The notes under the pieces were generated by a model, which saw nothing but the letters and a program-made list of their open reading frames with translations, did no database searches and had not been told where the DNA came from. This document shows, one piece after another, positions 27,487 to 41,500 of a stretch of 64,000 bases of DNA. Every line of letters begins with the position of its first letter. Positions within the stretch are counted from its first letter, which is position 1. A program made the translations under genes and the position numbers. Source of the stretch: Todiramphus chloris collaris (taxonomy: Eukaryota; Chordata; Aves; Coraciiformes; Alcedinidae); assembly GCA_025345505.1 (NCBI GenBank), contig JANVCC010000018.1, positions 55,013,656 to 55,077,655 of the forward strand. Reading direction: 5' to 3'.

Positions 27487-27937
27487 GATAGACATTTTAC
27501 CATGAAATATTATCTGCTGGCAGCCCTATTTCCAGAGCAGATTTCAACAGGTGATTGTGGAAGCATTTATCATATACACTTCTATCTGCAGTGTGCTCCT
27601 ATGTGAAAAGAGCTACTCCTAGGACAGAATCTGTTCCTATTGCTCTCCAGAAACCAATTTCTAGACTGCTTGTTGCAATGGCAGTTTTTGCAGCATGGGA
27701 CCTGTGCAATATAGGAGTGCATTAAGACCAAGAACCCATTTCGCCTAAGGGTATGACCAGTAATTAGAGAGTAACAACCTGACCCAGCAGTGTAACAACA
27801 AAGTTTTCTGAATTAAATTAACCAGTCAAAGAATCAGTTGTCTAAAACTTTTGTGAGTCAATTATTTGATTAAGGTAAGAATGGGGGGACAGAGAGAGGG
27901 GATGAGGGAAGGCATTGGTGTTATCTTGAACTGCTAT

Positions 27938-27955
27938 AAAAAAAAAAAAAAAAAA
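27938..27955 (+). repeat. Poly-A run
   Basis: 18 consecutive A; no attached element recognised. Confidence 0.9.
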
Positions 27956-28428
27956 GCAGTATATAGTTATCAGGTGTGATTAGGCTCTAGAAGTAGCCAG
28001 GTGGTATAAAAAGCATTATGCTGCTTCACCACGTAACCGTATAACTAAGATCACTATTGTATATTTCACAGATTAAATGCAAAAATATAGTAAGAAAATA
28101 CAAACAAATAGCAGCTTGCAAAAACGTATGATTATTTACATTGCCAGACATACAGATAATTCAGATGCCAGTTTACAGTCATATGCCTTCACATGGATCA
28201 AATGCTATCCCATCTCTTTCTTAAGGCAACAAACCATTATTTCTACAGAAATGCACAAAAGAAGCTTGAGGACTGGCATACCTACTTCCAGTTCTCATCT
28301 GAAAGTTATCAATAGTAGTGTGCCATAAGGGAATTCTTTCATTTCTTCTAGTAAAATCAGCTTCCTGGATTATTTCATATGCTCCTGTTTGGGCTTTTTT
28401 GACTGATTTTGGTTTGGCATTTGTTTGA

Positions 28429-28447
28429 TTTTTTTTTTTTTTTTTTT
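28429..28447 (+). repeat. Poly-T run
   Basis: 19 consecutive T just downstream of the putative TRDN transcript end (on the minus strand a poly-A run). No element attached. Confidence 0.9.
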
Positions 28448-28639
28448 CACTTATCTGAGATTGCATCAAACTGGCATGTTTACTTATTGGAAATTTGTGT
28501 TGCTTTAGTTTCATGAATGGCATCTTACATCAAAGCTTTTCATGTAACATGCTAATAGCAAATGGTTTTCTGGTATATTCTCCATTTGCATGGTCTTCAT
28601 TGCAAGTCAATCTGATTCACCCACAGAAGAAAAGTGGTA

Positions 28640-29401
28640 CTAAATCATTTAATTTATTTCTTGACACCTTCATGTTCGTAAAACACTGTTTTTCCTCAGC
28701 TTGCCATGTTGTTTCACTTTCTCTGCTCACTTTGGACTTTCAGAAGTGAAGAGTTTGTATCACAAACAGGCAGGGCAAACAGACTTGCTCTTACTGCTTC
28801 AAGTTGAATAGAAATCTTGATCATTAACATTACTTGCAGAGTGAACTTACTGATAGTCTATTGAGCTGCTTCAAGTAAATGTGAGCTTCAGTCTACACTG
28901 GTCAATGATACATAAAAATAAGTCACAGAGCACATTTTCATGACTTAGTGAGGCTCTTTCCTGTCAGCAATTTGATTGAATGTTAAGAAGAAATAATTTA
29001 GGATTGCAGGTAGTCTTACAATCTTGATGATATAAGAGCTATATTCAACCTTTCACTCCCTAGATAAGATTAAAAGGAAAACAGAGTCACTTTGATGCTG
29101 AGCAGTAGATAAAGAAAAAGAAGTGCAAAAGAGGCAGGAAAACACACACGCACACGCTCACAGCATGATCAGGTCAAGGCTTTGTCAGCATTACAGCCTT
29201 TCCGTGAGAAACAGGGCACTTTTACATTTCTGCCTTTGTCAAACACAATTCATTACTGCTTGTTTTGCCTCTGTCCCATGGAAACCCTTTCCAGGTACAT
29301 GTGTCCACATGGAGCATATTCTTGCAATGACACGTAACTACTGTGGACCTCAGCAGAAAAGATAAAGTGCAAATTGTGAGCGATCACAGGACTCAGCCTC
29401 T
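28640..29401 (-). other. TRDN: Probable TRDN 3' untranslated region
   Basis: This lies directly after the TAG stop, with no other open frame of note. The first canonical AATAAA on the minus strand after the stop is at 28653-28658 (TTTATT on the plus strand), next to an overlapping ATTAAA. That implies a 3' UTR of roughly 750 nt. The end point is inferred from the signal alone; there is no transcript evidence. Confidence 0.4.
28653..28658 (-). terminator. Candidate TRDN polyadenylation signal AATAAA
   Basis: This is the first AATAAA on the minus strand downstream of the TRDN stop codon, about 745 nt away, and it overlaps an ATTAAA at 28648-28653. Use of the site is inferred. Confidence 0.35.
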
Positions 29402-29544
29402 CTACTGTCCTGGTTTTCTTGTCTTTTTCTTGGTAGTCTTTGAATGAGTCTTTTCTTCCTTGTTTGAAGGGGGATTAGTGGGAAACTGCAGTCCAAATCC
29501 ATTAGGTCCATTTAGGAAGACACATTGAAAGTAGCGGACAGGAG
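29402..29544 (-). CDS. TRDN: TRDN terminal coding exon
   Basis: The exon is 143 bp including the TAG stop at 29402-29404. The acceptor is a strong pyrimidine tract ending TTTTCCTAG just right of 29544. Entry is in phase 1: the split codon G|CT gives Ala, then [27 protein letters not shown] and a basic tail ending KKKTRKPGQ. The FQCV...NG.NGFG.QFP block is the conserved C-terminus of the long triadin isoform as I remember it from mammals (YFQCVY..GYNGYGFQFP). The cysteine in this block is one of very few in the luminal domain and is thought to take part in disulfide-linked oligomers. The last 20 residues are more lysine-rich than the mammalian tail I recall. The next exon to the left would be untranslated sequence only. 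Confidence 0.87.
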
Positions 29545-32500
29545 CTAGGAAAAGAAGGAAGAGATGGTTAATGCTTATGGATTCCACACTGGGGCCAGGA
29601 GTCTATTTCATGTTCTTTAAGAAAACATCTGTATAGTTTCATTCCCATTAAGTGAGTTATAACAGCACAAATCTCTAGTGTGATCACAAGCCAGTTTCCA
29701 CATATCAACAAGATTATAGCTAAAACACTCAATGGCACATCTTTGTGGCACAAGATGAGGAATTATTGACAATTTCACATTTAAATTCATTATTCCTCTC
29801 AGTGTCATCATCCTAATTCTCACAGAATATTTACATTTTGTGACAGCTGAATGGAATTCCCCAAAATTCTCACACATATTTTCTGATTTTTTTATCTCAA
29901 ACTCCTTTCAGAGAGATTGAGGAGTTCCAGAAGGACTCACACTTAACAGTGATAATAACATACATTTTTAGGCTTCAAATGAGTTATCTCTTATTCTGAA
30001 TAAAGGGAAAATAAATGACAACACTTCTTTCCTAGTCTTTCACAACCAGGGAAGTTTGCTTCCTTTTGATTTTTGAATACTAGCCTGTGTAGTCTCACTT
30101 CTTTCCATCATGTTTTAAAAGCTTTCAAGAGCACATACTTTAGCACAGATGGAATTGACCTAATTTGGAACAAAAGCCGAGTTGTGTGTCAGAAATGCTG
30201 GCATATTCAGTCCAGTTTTATTATCCTCTGTGGCCTTCTTATCTGACTTACACAATGGTTAAGTCTTTGTTAGCTAAAAAACACACTTGAAAACAGATTT
30301 GGAAATCATATTCTTCTGCAAATGATTTACTATCCCACTAACTGTAAGAATGGAAAAATTTATTTTTCCACAAAATTTTCAGTATTTCTGCTGTTGCTTT
30401 GTGAGATGACGCTGATATTTCTTCAGGAAACAAAGCAACTCCCATGACTAGAGGTCACAGCCTGAATGTGACAGACCAAGGTTCCCCTGTGAAGTCGTGA
30501 CAAACCATGGACGAGGTGCATGGTGTGCATGTGCTATGCCCTATACCACTGGCCATTTTACAGAGGCACTCGGACAAGACCATAAATAAATGAAGACCTT
30601 GATGTCTACATGACACGCATCTCACACAGAGGGTTGGTTTCAAGAAATATGAGGAATTGCCCCCAGTATTGTGTCATCTGAGAACTTGCTAGGGATACAC
30701 TCGGCCACATCATCGAGATCATTAATGAAGATGATAAATTAAACCTACATTGACCCCTAAGTTACCCCTCTAGTTAGTGGCCTCCAATTAGACTTCCTGC
30801 CACTGATCACCAACCTCTGGGCCTGGCAGTTTATCCAGTTTCCAGTTCACCTGGCTCTTTGTTCCGCTAGCCCATACTTATCAGCTTCTCTATGAGGATC
30901 CTACGGGAGACAGCACCAAAAGCCTTACTGATGTCAAGGCAGACAATATCCATTGCTCTCCTCAAGAAGTCTAACAAATCACTCATTCCGTCATGGAAGG
31001 TTTTCAGGTTGGTCAAACATGACTTTCCCTTTGTGAATCTATGTTGATTATTCCTGATAAATTTCTTGTCCTTCCTGAATTTGTCAGTGGTTTTCAGGAT
31101 TAGCTACTCCATCACCTTCCCAGTGATCGAGGTAAGACTGACCAGCTTGTAGTTTGCTGAGTCCTTCTTGCTGTTTTTGAAGACAGAAGAAATATTTGCT
31201 TTTTGACAGACCTCAAGCACCTCTCCCAATTGCCATTATTGTTCAAAGATTATGAATTTTTTGAGGATCTATTTTAACATTTAAAGAGCTCGAATGCAAA
31301 TTCCATACAATTTATTGTTAATTGTTTTCTTTAAGTCTATTGAATGGAAAAGGCAACAGCAGGTCAAAGGTAACTGGATGACCCAAGTCCCAGTAAGGGG
31401 TTCTCACTAGAGAACAAATACAATCACAAAGTCATAAAATTGTTGGAATAGTTAAACCGTGATTTTATGTACTATTACATTTCCACACATTCACATAAGG
31501 CAAAGATACCAGCAAAATTGACTTGTCTGAGAACCAGCAGACAGGCTCACAGAAGTCCAAATACATCCCCAAATCATATCTAACTTTCCAAGCATGTGCA
31601 TCTATCATATTCCTTCCAGATATTATTGTCATCCACAAGTCCTTTACTATCACAAATAGATTGCTCTGTGTCTCTCCCCATACAAAGGTAGTGAAGAGTT
31701 AAAGCCACCTGTGTATGTCACAAATCATCAGTTTATGTGAATATGTGTAGGATATTAGAATCAATGTATGAGAAAGCTTCACTTTCAGGTTTGAATATTG
31801 CTTAACAGGTGGTTATAGTTTCTTGCCTTATGGTGGCTTGTATTGGTTAACAGTCTTTATTTACTGTCTGGGCAGAAAGTTTCACACTCAGCCATTTACA
31901 TTTTCAAAACATGAGAAAACAGACACTGATGAGTCACAATAAGATCCCAAAACTTTCTCTGCTGAGAGAATGATTAATTGCTGGGAAAAAAAGAGGAGTT
32001 TTAAATCTGAATAGATCACCGGAAGAACCTTCCATACAAAGGGAAAAGAGGTCCTCAATCAGGGCTCCCCTTCTGTGACAAATATGGAAGGGGAAAGATT
32101 TTCATGAGAAGTCCAGTCACCACAACAAGACTATTAAGCATCTGTCAGCTAATTAAAAGAACCCTGTAGTGGAAGAGACATTATAAAAGCTTAGCATTAG
32201 GTAAGCACTGGTTTGTTTGTTTTCATCCTGCATACTTATGGCTTTGTAGACCCTTATACCCTTAGCAGTCTATTTTGGAATTGTTTCTGTGATTTAGCTG
32301 GAGTAGTTCTTAAGAAAAATGAGGAATATGAGGGCACTGCATCCTTAAGATGGATCTTAAAAATCAAGGTGCTGGGACAATATAAAAGAGTTTGGCTTCC
32401 AATGCATTGATCCACAGTTTCCAAAGGATGATAGTCTCTAGCTCCACTTAAGCAGCATGTCTGTTTTGGGAATTGGTAATTCAAGGGATAAAGAGGGAAA

Positions 32501-35500
32501 ACCATTTTTTATTTCATTCTTTAGCTGCATGCAGTCTAGTTGGGAATGTATTTAAACTCCAAGAATATCCAGGGACCTTGTGATAATTCTCATGGAAGCT
32601 TCTCCTGAGTTAAAATTATATAGTATAATTTTAAAGAAGACTACTTAGGTGTAGCTTTCTGCTATTCAAATTACTACTCAAGCAGTTAATGTGAGTTTTG
32701 TTTAAAAAATTATGATGATCCAAAAAACCAAAAAATGCATTTTTTTGTTATTATGGTCTTTTTAAAAAAAGTAATTTTATAAGAAAAGGGGGTAGAAAAT
32801 TCAGAGATGAATAAAATTTACTAATCCTAAGGAATATAAAGGTTTTCCTGTTTATGTGTTACAATGGTTAAAGCCCCATTTTTATAAAGCTCAGGTAGGT
32901 GTTTTTGAGGCAAGTCACCAAATACAATATTCATTTAAAAAAAATAGCTTTTGGCAGCAACAGTTTGGCTATTAAGGAAAAAATACAGAAAATATGTGAG
33001 GAAACAATTTTTATTACTAGTGTATTCTACTTTGAATCAAATTTCTTCATTTAGAGGCTTTCCTAATAGATTTAAACTATTCAACAAAGCACAAAAGTTC
33101 AGGCAATCATAGCACTACAAACAAGTAATTAGTAAGCAATTATATCTAAGAGGAGAGTATTAAGAATTGTGCTCATTTCTTTCTGATTGCTTCCCAGGAA
33201 TGTACATACTGTGTTTTGGTTCAGCAATCAAAAATCAACCACACAAGAACAAAGAGTACTTGTTCCTATGACTGGGAAGCTGAATTTTTTTTTCACCTAC
33301 TAAATGGCAAGGAAGAGAAGCAGATATTTCCCCCCTTGTTCTGGTTATTTCCCTAACAAAAAAATCTGGGCTCTTTCCCTTAACATTTCAGTAAAATTAA
33401 AGTAAATTACAACAAACTGACCAGAGAAAACACAGGGGCAAATGGGGAAGTAGTGTGGAATCCTTGCTAAATATGGCAAATTTTTGTCTTCAGACTTTCT
33501 AAAACAAGTATGTAAGTCTCTGTGCTTAACACCACTGTGTAACTGACAGTTAAATCCTATTTCTCCGAACAGGATTTCAGCTGAATGCTGAAGTCCTATG
33601 GAGGAGATACAGATTGATTTAAACTTTACATACAAAACACATTTATGCACACAAAAAAACCATATTAAAACAAAGAATGTAAATGTAAAAGCAATCTGGG
33701 ATCTTCTTATGTTAATAAGAATGGATATCAAGTTAATGGTAGTTGGTACCAGATATTTATTTAGCTGTGAAGGCATGGGATGGAGAGAGGAGGGGAAGAG
33801 AGAGGAGGAGAGGAGGGGAGAGAAGAGGAACAGTGAATGGTAAGGCAGTAAAGCAACTAATGAAAGTGAAGCTGGTGTTTGAATGATACAAGTGCTTTCT
33901 TCATTTCAGTCATCATTCTAGTTGAAATCTATATTAAATAAAGGGATTTTTGGGGGTGTGTGAAGCATTTATGTATACACATTTATCTTCATCAGTGAGG
34001 CATTTTCTGCTGGGAGCAGCAGCATTTTTTTATGACAATAAAAAATCAGGAAAGAGACAGAAAGAACTATCCTACAAACAAATCCCAATAGACCCAAATT
34101 AATCCTGCATAACATCAGACACTAGAGACACTACATTCTGGATTTAGCTCTAGCCACATGACGTAATGAAGATTTGAAAGGGATGAGTAACCCATTGGAG
34201 AAATTCCTCTATCATTGACCATGTAACTTATTCAAATATGCTCATATTTATGTGCTTATGATTAAGAGGATTGGATCTGTGCCCATGTGTTACTTACAAT
34301 GAAAGTTGAAGCTAAATTACAATGCCTTCCTCAGCCTGAATTTGCAGAGGTAAACAGAAAGAAACTGTAGAAAATCAATAAACTGTCTTCTTTAAAATAT
34401 TTCACAGCTTCTGCTGTCAGTCCTTGTCTCACTACTTAAGAATTACATCACACAATTTTGACTTGTCCACTGGATTTGACTATACTGATGATAACCTGGA
34501 AACATGAAGTCACTTCAATATCAGGATGCCTGTTTTTCAGATGATAAATATTTAAAACCAAAATCTCTGTTGATAGAAAAGTAAGACAGTGACTCTGTCC
34601 TCTAAGAAATGTCCCCATTAGAAGAGAAGGAATATAAAATTAGAGGAATTATTTTCCTAAATTTCAAGAGGGATTTGAAGTAATGGCAATTTATCTGAAA
34701 CAAAAATGAACTCTGACTCAGAATACTGTTGATGAATTACATTTAGTACAGAACTTTACTTCCTTAAGATGTGCCATGGAAATACATAATTATACTTTTT
34801 TCTTCTTCTCTTGAAGTGTGATTTAAGAAGATATACCAGCTAAACTAAAGGACAAAACCAATTTAACAGTAAGAATCATAAAAATAGTAGTTATTGATAT
34901 TTCATTTGTGGCAAAATAATTCAGAGACTTATATCGATATTTTTTTCTTCTTCATTTGACTTTGCACAAATTAACTATATATTTATAAATGCTTGGAGCC
35001 ACTTAGTTTAACTTTAGCAAAATGTTTTGATCTAGTTAAGAGGAAAGGAATGAAATCATTGTTCAACAGGCATAAATAACATTACTAATTGGATTCATTT
35101 TGCAGAGTTAGGCAATTCAGATTCTCATTACTGGATCTAAACCAGCATGCTAAATAATGCTGTTTTTCATAGTCTTTTTTCCCATAAGCTGTGAACCTGT
35201 GAATTAAACCCTCATGTGTTTTTAGTTAGACCTATTTATCCCTACATTTATAGAAAATATATATGCAGATTTAGAGCAGACTTCAGACACCTTTAACAAG
35301 ATTTAGGTTGAATGACAGCATCTACATGTTCACAAACCAGCTCTCCAATTACAACAGGAACATCCATCCATTATATACTGCAACATTCTCCAGATATTAA
35401 ACATTGCTGTTCATATGCATGAGTCACAAGAGATAGTTACATACACTACTCAGTGTGCCTGATAGTATAAGAATTAGTCCAGAATTATTTCTAAATTTTA

Positions 35501-38500
35501 CCCAGTAACCATTTGGAACTATTTCATGTACTGATGTTTCTGAAGCAGAAACAGACCTTTATATCAAATAGATAAATCTTGTCTATTAAACTCCAGTATC
35601 AATGACTCTTGTATTGATGGATCTGGAATTGTGCAAATTCAAGAGTAACAGGCATCTGGTGTCCCACGCATATTATTTTGCAACTTGGTAGCCCTAGTGC
35701 CCTCCTGGGAAGTGGAAAGTGTAAAGTTGAGTGTCTCCAGGTGAAGAGTCTCTGAAAGAGTGTCAGCTAAATCCTGTGGAGAGTACACAGTGACCATACA
35801 GGTAGAAAGAAAACATCACCGTCACCACCATTTTAAAAGCAAAGTAATTACAGCTGCATTTTGTCAAGGGCCTGATATTGTTGGTGGGTTGGTTGTACTC
35901 AAAACATTCCTGGAAGACACAAATTGTTAATCAAGGTTCTGGAACCTAATGAAGTTTTTGAATGAAGTGGGCACTAGTCTGGAAACAGGGATGTAGGGAG
36001 ACAAAAAATTCTGTGCTTGTAAGGGATAATGCCTTATTGTGGTAGAAACTGCAGGCTTTATGGAACCTCTTTGACCATTTGGGACATTAAAATCTTCTAA
36101 AATAATGGTTTGAGTATCACCTTATATTTTTAAGAACGAGTCTCACTATTGAGTGTCAAGGATTTGTGCTGCTCATTCATCTTCAAGAATTATCTGTTAT
36201 GGATCTTAAATGAGAATCTGCATTTTCATGGCTATGGCACTGCTGAGATTTGCATAACAATAAGAAAAGTTTCTCAGTAATTTGAAGACTGAACTAGTAA
36301 AGGTCAAGTGCTATTAACACATAACTAACATTTAGGTCCTACATAGAAACTGGACTGAATCAACTGTTCTCATTCTGTTGGTAGCTGTGAAAACTTATGA
36401 TTGTTTACTGGGGAGGTGGACCTTAAACTGAGTCCAAGGAACTCTCACCTCAATGTAAAGTTAATTGAGAATCAAGCACAGTCATTCCTAATTGTAAACA
36501 AATATGGACAACAAATAAAATTAAGGGAAGATAATGGAACTAGGAAAAATAGCCAAAGGTAAAAAAAGATAAGTTTAGAGCGAGGGATAGATGTCCTCTT
36601 GTAGGAGGCACAGAAGAAATCCAAAGTGCATCTAGATTCTCCCCATGAAGTTCTTTGTTTCAAAAGATAAAACTTACTCTTTGGACATTTAAATAGAGTG
36701 TAATTCGTAACTGAGATTACAACATCAATGTGCTAAGAGGCTATCTGTAAGCTTATAATTAACATAAAACCTGATGTATTGTTCTGATTTGTGGTGTGTA
36801 TTTACAGATTTTGGGTTTCAAAACTTACTGCAATCTATAAGAAGTGACATTTGATCAGATTCAGGCCAGATGATAAAGTTTTTATTTTACCTAGCTACCA
36901 CAATATAGCTGGTATTTCCCCCTTATATGGCTTTTTATGTAGGAACAACCAGGAGCACTACTTCAAGTTAAATTAAAAAAAGGATTAATTATGACATGTA
37001 TAGCTGTTGTGTGGGCAAACATTCAGAATTAAAGCAGCCTCAGCAAATTTTTCAGCAATTCAATTTCAAAATAGGTTAAAGTAAATTAAATCAAATCAAG
37101 GCCACCTTAGTTCTTAATAAGTGAACACTCAAGCATTTATCACTGTTTAACTGAGCTCTTTAAACATACACCTCTTGCTAATGCACAGTATTCCTCCATG
37201 TCTCTGTGTAGAGAAGCCTGCTGCACATTTCTTTAAAAGTCAACTTCAGAATAGTGGAATGACTGACACCAAGTTGTCCAAAAGCTGGCATATGAAGCCT
37301 CACATTTTTGACAAATGTGAAATGTTGAGAAGTTCATGTGTATCCAAAGAATGGAGGCTGTTCTACATAGACTATCTTGCAAGCAGCCATAGTTCACAGA
37401 TCATCCTGTTGTCCTGGTGAGCTCTTGTACTGCAGAGTGATGAGCACCCTGGAAAATCTTACCGAATGACAATATCCTGCATAGACACAGGTCTTGTAAA
37501 AGAATGAACACAAACCTTTTGCAAAAAATTTTGAAACTCTCTACAGATGAGAGCTACTTGTCCTGCAGTGATGAAAGTTCTTGCCTTCTCTTTTGATTAT
37601 TGCACATTATTTTTGAAGTAGTCCAATGCTTCTATTTTAAAGAAGAGTATCAATATGTTTGTACTTAATGAAATTGACAAAACCTGCAACTCCAGAATAA
37701 TGACTCCAATGTCTTCAGATGCTTCAGAACCAAACCAAAAATAAAGGAAAGTGGTCTCATTACCTTTCTAAATAGTGATCCATGCAAAACAATGTTACAC
37801 AATGCACTGCCGAAAAGATTATGTTCCCTTAGCATTGAGGACATATCCTCGATGGTCTTTCAAATGGCTTTCATATCAAATCTCACATTAGATAGCTCTT
37901 TCTGCAGATTTGGAAATCATCTTTGCATTGGAAAATACATTATGAGAAGACTGAAAGTCTTAAAGCCATAAAACAACCTTACAAAAATAAACCAATCACC
38001 ACGTGCTAATAAAAACATGTAATGAATTAATCCACTGGAGTTGATAAGGTTTTCATGGGGTGATCACTATATGTCACTGTAAATCTTTTGCTGATAATAT
38101 GATGAAATGATTTCTCCCTATACTAGAAAACATCTGAGAACCTGCATTGCTCTCTATCGTTGCAGAAGCAGAGGGAAAATCTATCTGAGGAATGTTTTTT
38201 TCAACAAAAGGGCAAACAGAGTGTGTTCAAATGGTGTTCCATGGGTGATTAATAATAATTTTACTTTTTCTAGAGGTAAAACTTCTTTGACTAGATGGGA
38301 AGTATAGAAGTTCGTATGTCCAAGAAAGATTTTTAAACTTCTAATAATGTTTGAGGGTAGATGCTTGAATTAGGAAAGTCCATTTATGACACATCTATTT
38401 ACATGGAAGTTAGTATTACTAGTTTAATTTCTCTTGACCTTGAGCATAATCTACACTTATCTATAATTTATTACATAAATTTCTACAGGATTAGCATCAA

Positions 38501-41500
38501 TCTCAATATTTCTCACTTCTCATGCTCTTCCATCACAATCTCTTTATTTCTACGGTATTTGCACATCTGTGGGCTTAGATAAGAGCACAGTAAAAACACC
38601 AACATCTTCAACTAACAGTATGACTGTCCTGCTTGACATTCTGGTCTCCAAGATGGTGAAATATGGATTTGATGGATGGATAAAGAACTGGCTTGATGGC
38701 CTCTCCCAAAGAGTGGTTGTCAGTGGGTCAGTATCCAAGTGGAGACCAGTGACAAATGGAGTCCCTCAAGGATCAGTACTGGGACCAGTCTTGTTTAACA
38801 TCTTTGTCAGTGACATGGACAGTGGCATTGAGTGTACCCTCAGCAAGTTTGCCGATGGTGGGGCAGCTGACACGCTGGAGGGAAGGGATGCCATCCAGAG
38901 TGACCTTGAGAGGCTGGAGAGGTGGGCCCATGCCAATCTTATGAAGTTCAACAAGGCCAAATGCAAGGTTCTCCATCTGGGTCGGAGCAAACCCAAGCAC
39001 CAATATAGGCTGGGCAGTGACTGGCTTAAGAGCAGCCCTGAAGAAAAGGACTTGGAAGTGCTGGTGGATGAGAAGCTCAACATGAGCCATCAGTGTGCTC
39101 TTGCAGCCCAGGTCCTGGGCTGTATCAAGAGAAGTGTGGCTAGCAGGTTGAGGGAGGTGATTCTCCCCCTCTAATCCACTCTTGTGAGACCCCACCTGGA
39201 GTACTGTTTCCAGTTCTGGAGCCCCTATTACAGGAAGGATATGGAAGTTCTGGAATGTGTCCAGAGAAGGGCCACGAGGATGATCAGAGGTCTGGAGCAC
39301 CTCTCCTATGGGGACAGACTGAAAGAGTTTGGGTTGTTCAGTCTGGAAAAGAGAAGGCTCCGGGGAGACCTTATTGTGGCCTTCCAGTATCTGAAGGGGG
39401 CCTACAAGAAAGCTGGGGAGGGACTTTTTAGGCTGTTGGGCAGTGATAGGACTAGAGGGAAGGATTAAAGCTAGAGATAAGTCGATTCGGGTTAGACATT
39501 AGGAAGAATTTCTTCACCATGCGGGTGGTAAGACACTGGAACAAGTTGCCCGAGAGGTGGTGGAAGCCCCATCCTTGGAAGTTTTTAAGACCAGGCTGGA
39601 TGGGGCTCTGAGCAACCTGCTCTAGTGGGAGGTGCCCTGCCCATGGCTGTGGGGTTGGAACTAGATGATCTTTAAGGTCACTTCCAACTCTGACAATTCT
39701 ATGATTCTATGACAAATGCAACATGCATTGTTTCCTGAGTTTTCATCCATGAGGACAGTTACAAGGTAATTGCAATAAACTTAATCAGCTTTTGATTAAT
39801 TTAGATTTTTCACACTCTGGTATAAACCTTGAAACAAACGAGGACTTATATAAAGGATATGGTAGATAGTCTTCACCACAAAGTTGAATTTGTACACTTC
39901 TCTAATTTTACCTTAAGTCTACAGAACTATTTCTGTGTGCTTGCAAATACATTCCTTAGAAGAAAAAAATGGACTTCCAATATTTCCCTTTTTTTGTGTG
40001 TGGGTAAGTTTCAGTCTGGGTACAGGTGTCACTTTTGACATTTAAGACAGAAGAAAGAAGGGGAAATAATTCTAATTGTAATTGCTTGCACCTCTGCAAG
40101 TGAGTGAAATTTAGTGTCTACTGCACATATAAACATTGTTTATGAAAGGTATAGTACTGCTTAAAATTCTGTTTATATGTGGAACATGCTAAAAGTGAAG
40201 ATATATAGAGCTTTTTAAACTGCTTATTTTTCTTTATCAGATTGCTTTTTAATATCAGGGAAATGCTGAAGGACTGATCAAAATCTAAGAACACGTGAAT
40301 CCACTCTATTCATATTTTGAAAGTTGAAAGATTTACTATTTAAATTTTCAGATTAGCTCAGAATGTGTAAATCCTTTTCTACTTCCATTTATCAGCAAAA
40401 AGTATTAGTATTCAGTGCACTGAGGAAAATACATTGGCTTCATCGGCAAACAGAATAGGCAAAAGCTATGAAGTTTTAACTCAAGTGTATGTGACCTAGG
40501 ATTTGGTCTCAACTTTTAAATTCTCAATTTGATCAAATACTAAAGAACAACATTCATAGAGAGAAATCACTTTGATGTTCTTCCAGAAACCTTTTTTCTA
40601 TTGTCTAAAAGCTGTCTAGCTTATTCTTTTCAGTGGACAAAAAATAGTTGGAAAATACTTACATAGTAAGGTTTTTTTTGCAAAGTCAGTTATGAAGAAC
40701 TGTTTGCACAAAGCTGCTTCTGGGAAACATCCAGTCAAGAGTAATTGCCCACTTATAGTGTACAACCAAATGAACTAATTGCAACAATTACTGTAAATGA
40801 AAGCCACAGTAACATGATTTTTAAATTATGTAAACTTTGCAGGAGTGTGGTGTGCAGGAGAAAGTCCACTGGCAGACATTCCTGGTTTACATTGAATGTG
40901 TAATTTTGCTCCATGAGATAATTATTTTCTCTGTTTTAACTTACTGGCTATTTAGTACTATTTCTATGTGAATTCTATATTAATAAAATAATATAATAAA
41001 ATATTTATATATAATAAAATATCTATATATAATAATATCTATATATAATAAAATAACCTCTATATTAATAGAATAATAACAACTTCTTGCTAGCATAGAT
41101 TCTACTTCCTGTATCAGTTAACAACAGAATCATTAGGAGGAATTAAAATTTATATCTGACACTATAAGTCTGTATTCCTGAATTATTATTTTTTTTTTAA
41201 AAAGGAAAAAGATATGTAAGTCATTCTTTTACGTAAATATAGTTACCCTTATGGAATAAGCCATATGCGCAAATAATTTCCTAGAAATACACTTTATAAC
41301 ATTTGCATGCTTGGTCTTAATATTTTATTTGTATTTTTTCTTTTTTGATATCAGATTTTTCTGTACTTGTTTTATACTTAGCTACCTTTTTAATTACTAT
41401 TCAAATATTTTAAGTTTATGCATATGGATAAATTGATATTTCTAAATAGGCAGATACATATAACTACACACCTATTATACATTTTATATCATGTATATAT

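Larger units (their letters stand above)
25740..28639. other. Intergenic DNA between ERVL LTR and TRDN 3' end
   Basis: AT-rich with several homopolymer runs. No gene recognised. This should include the transcription termination region of TRDN. Confidence 0.5.

Noticed and set aside
28221-28523. 100-codon open frame on the minus strand
   Set aside because: Spans a poly-T/poly-A run that supplies its lysines; lies downstream of the putative TRDN transcript end.
33345-33776. 143-codon open frame on the minus strand
   Set aside because: Lies in a TRDN intron with no KE-rich content and no matching splice structure.
36675-36707. 33-bp exon candidate on the minus strand
   Set aside because: Open in phase 1 with fair splice sites, but the sequence ([10 protein letters not shown]) does not resemble triadin luminal repeats.
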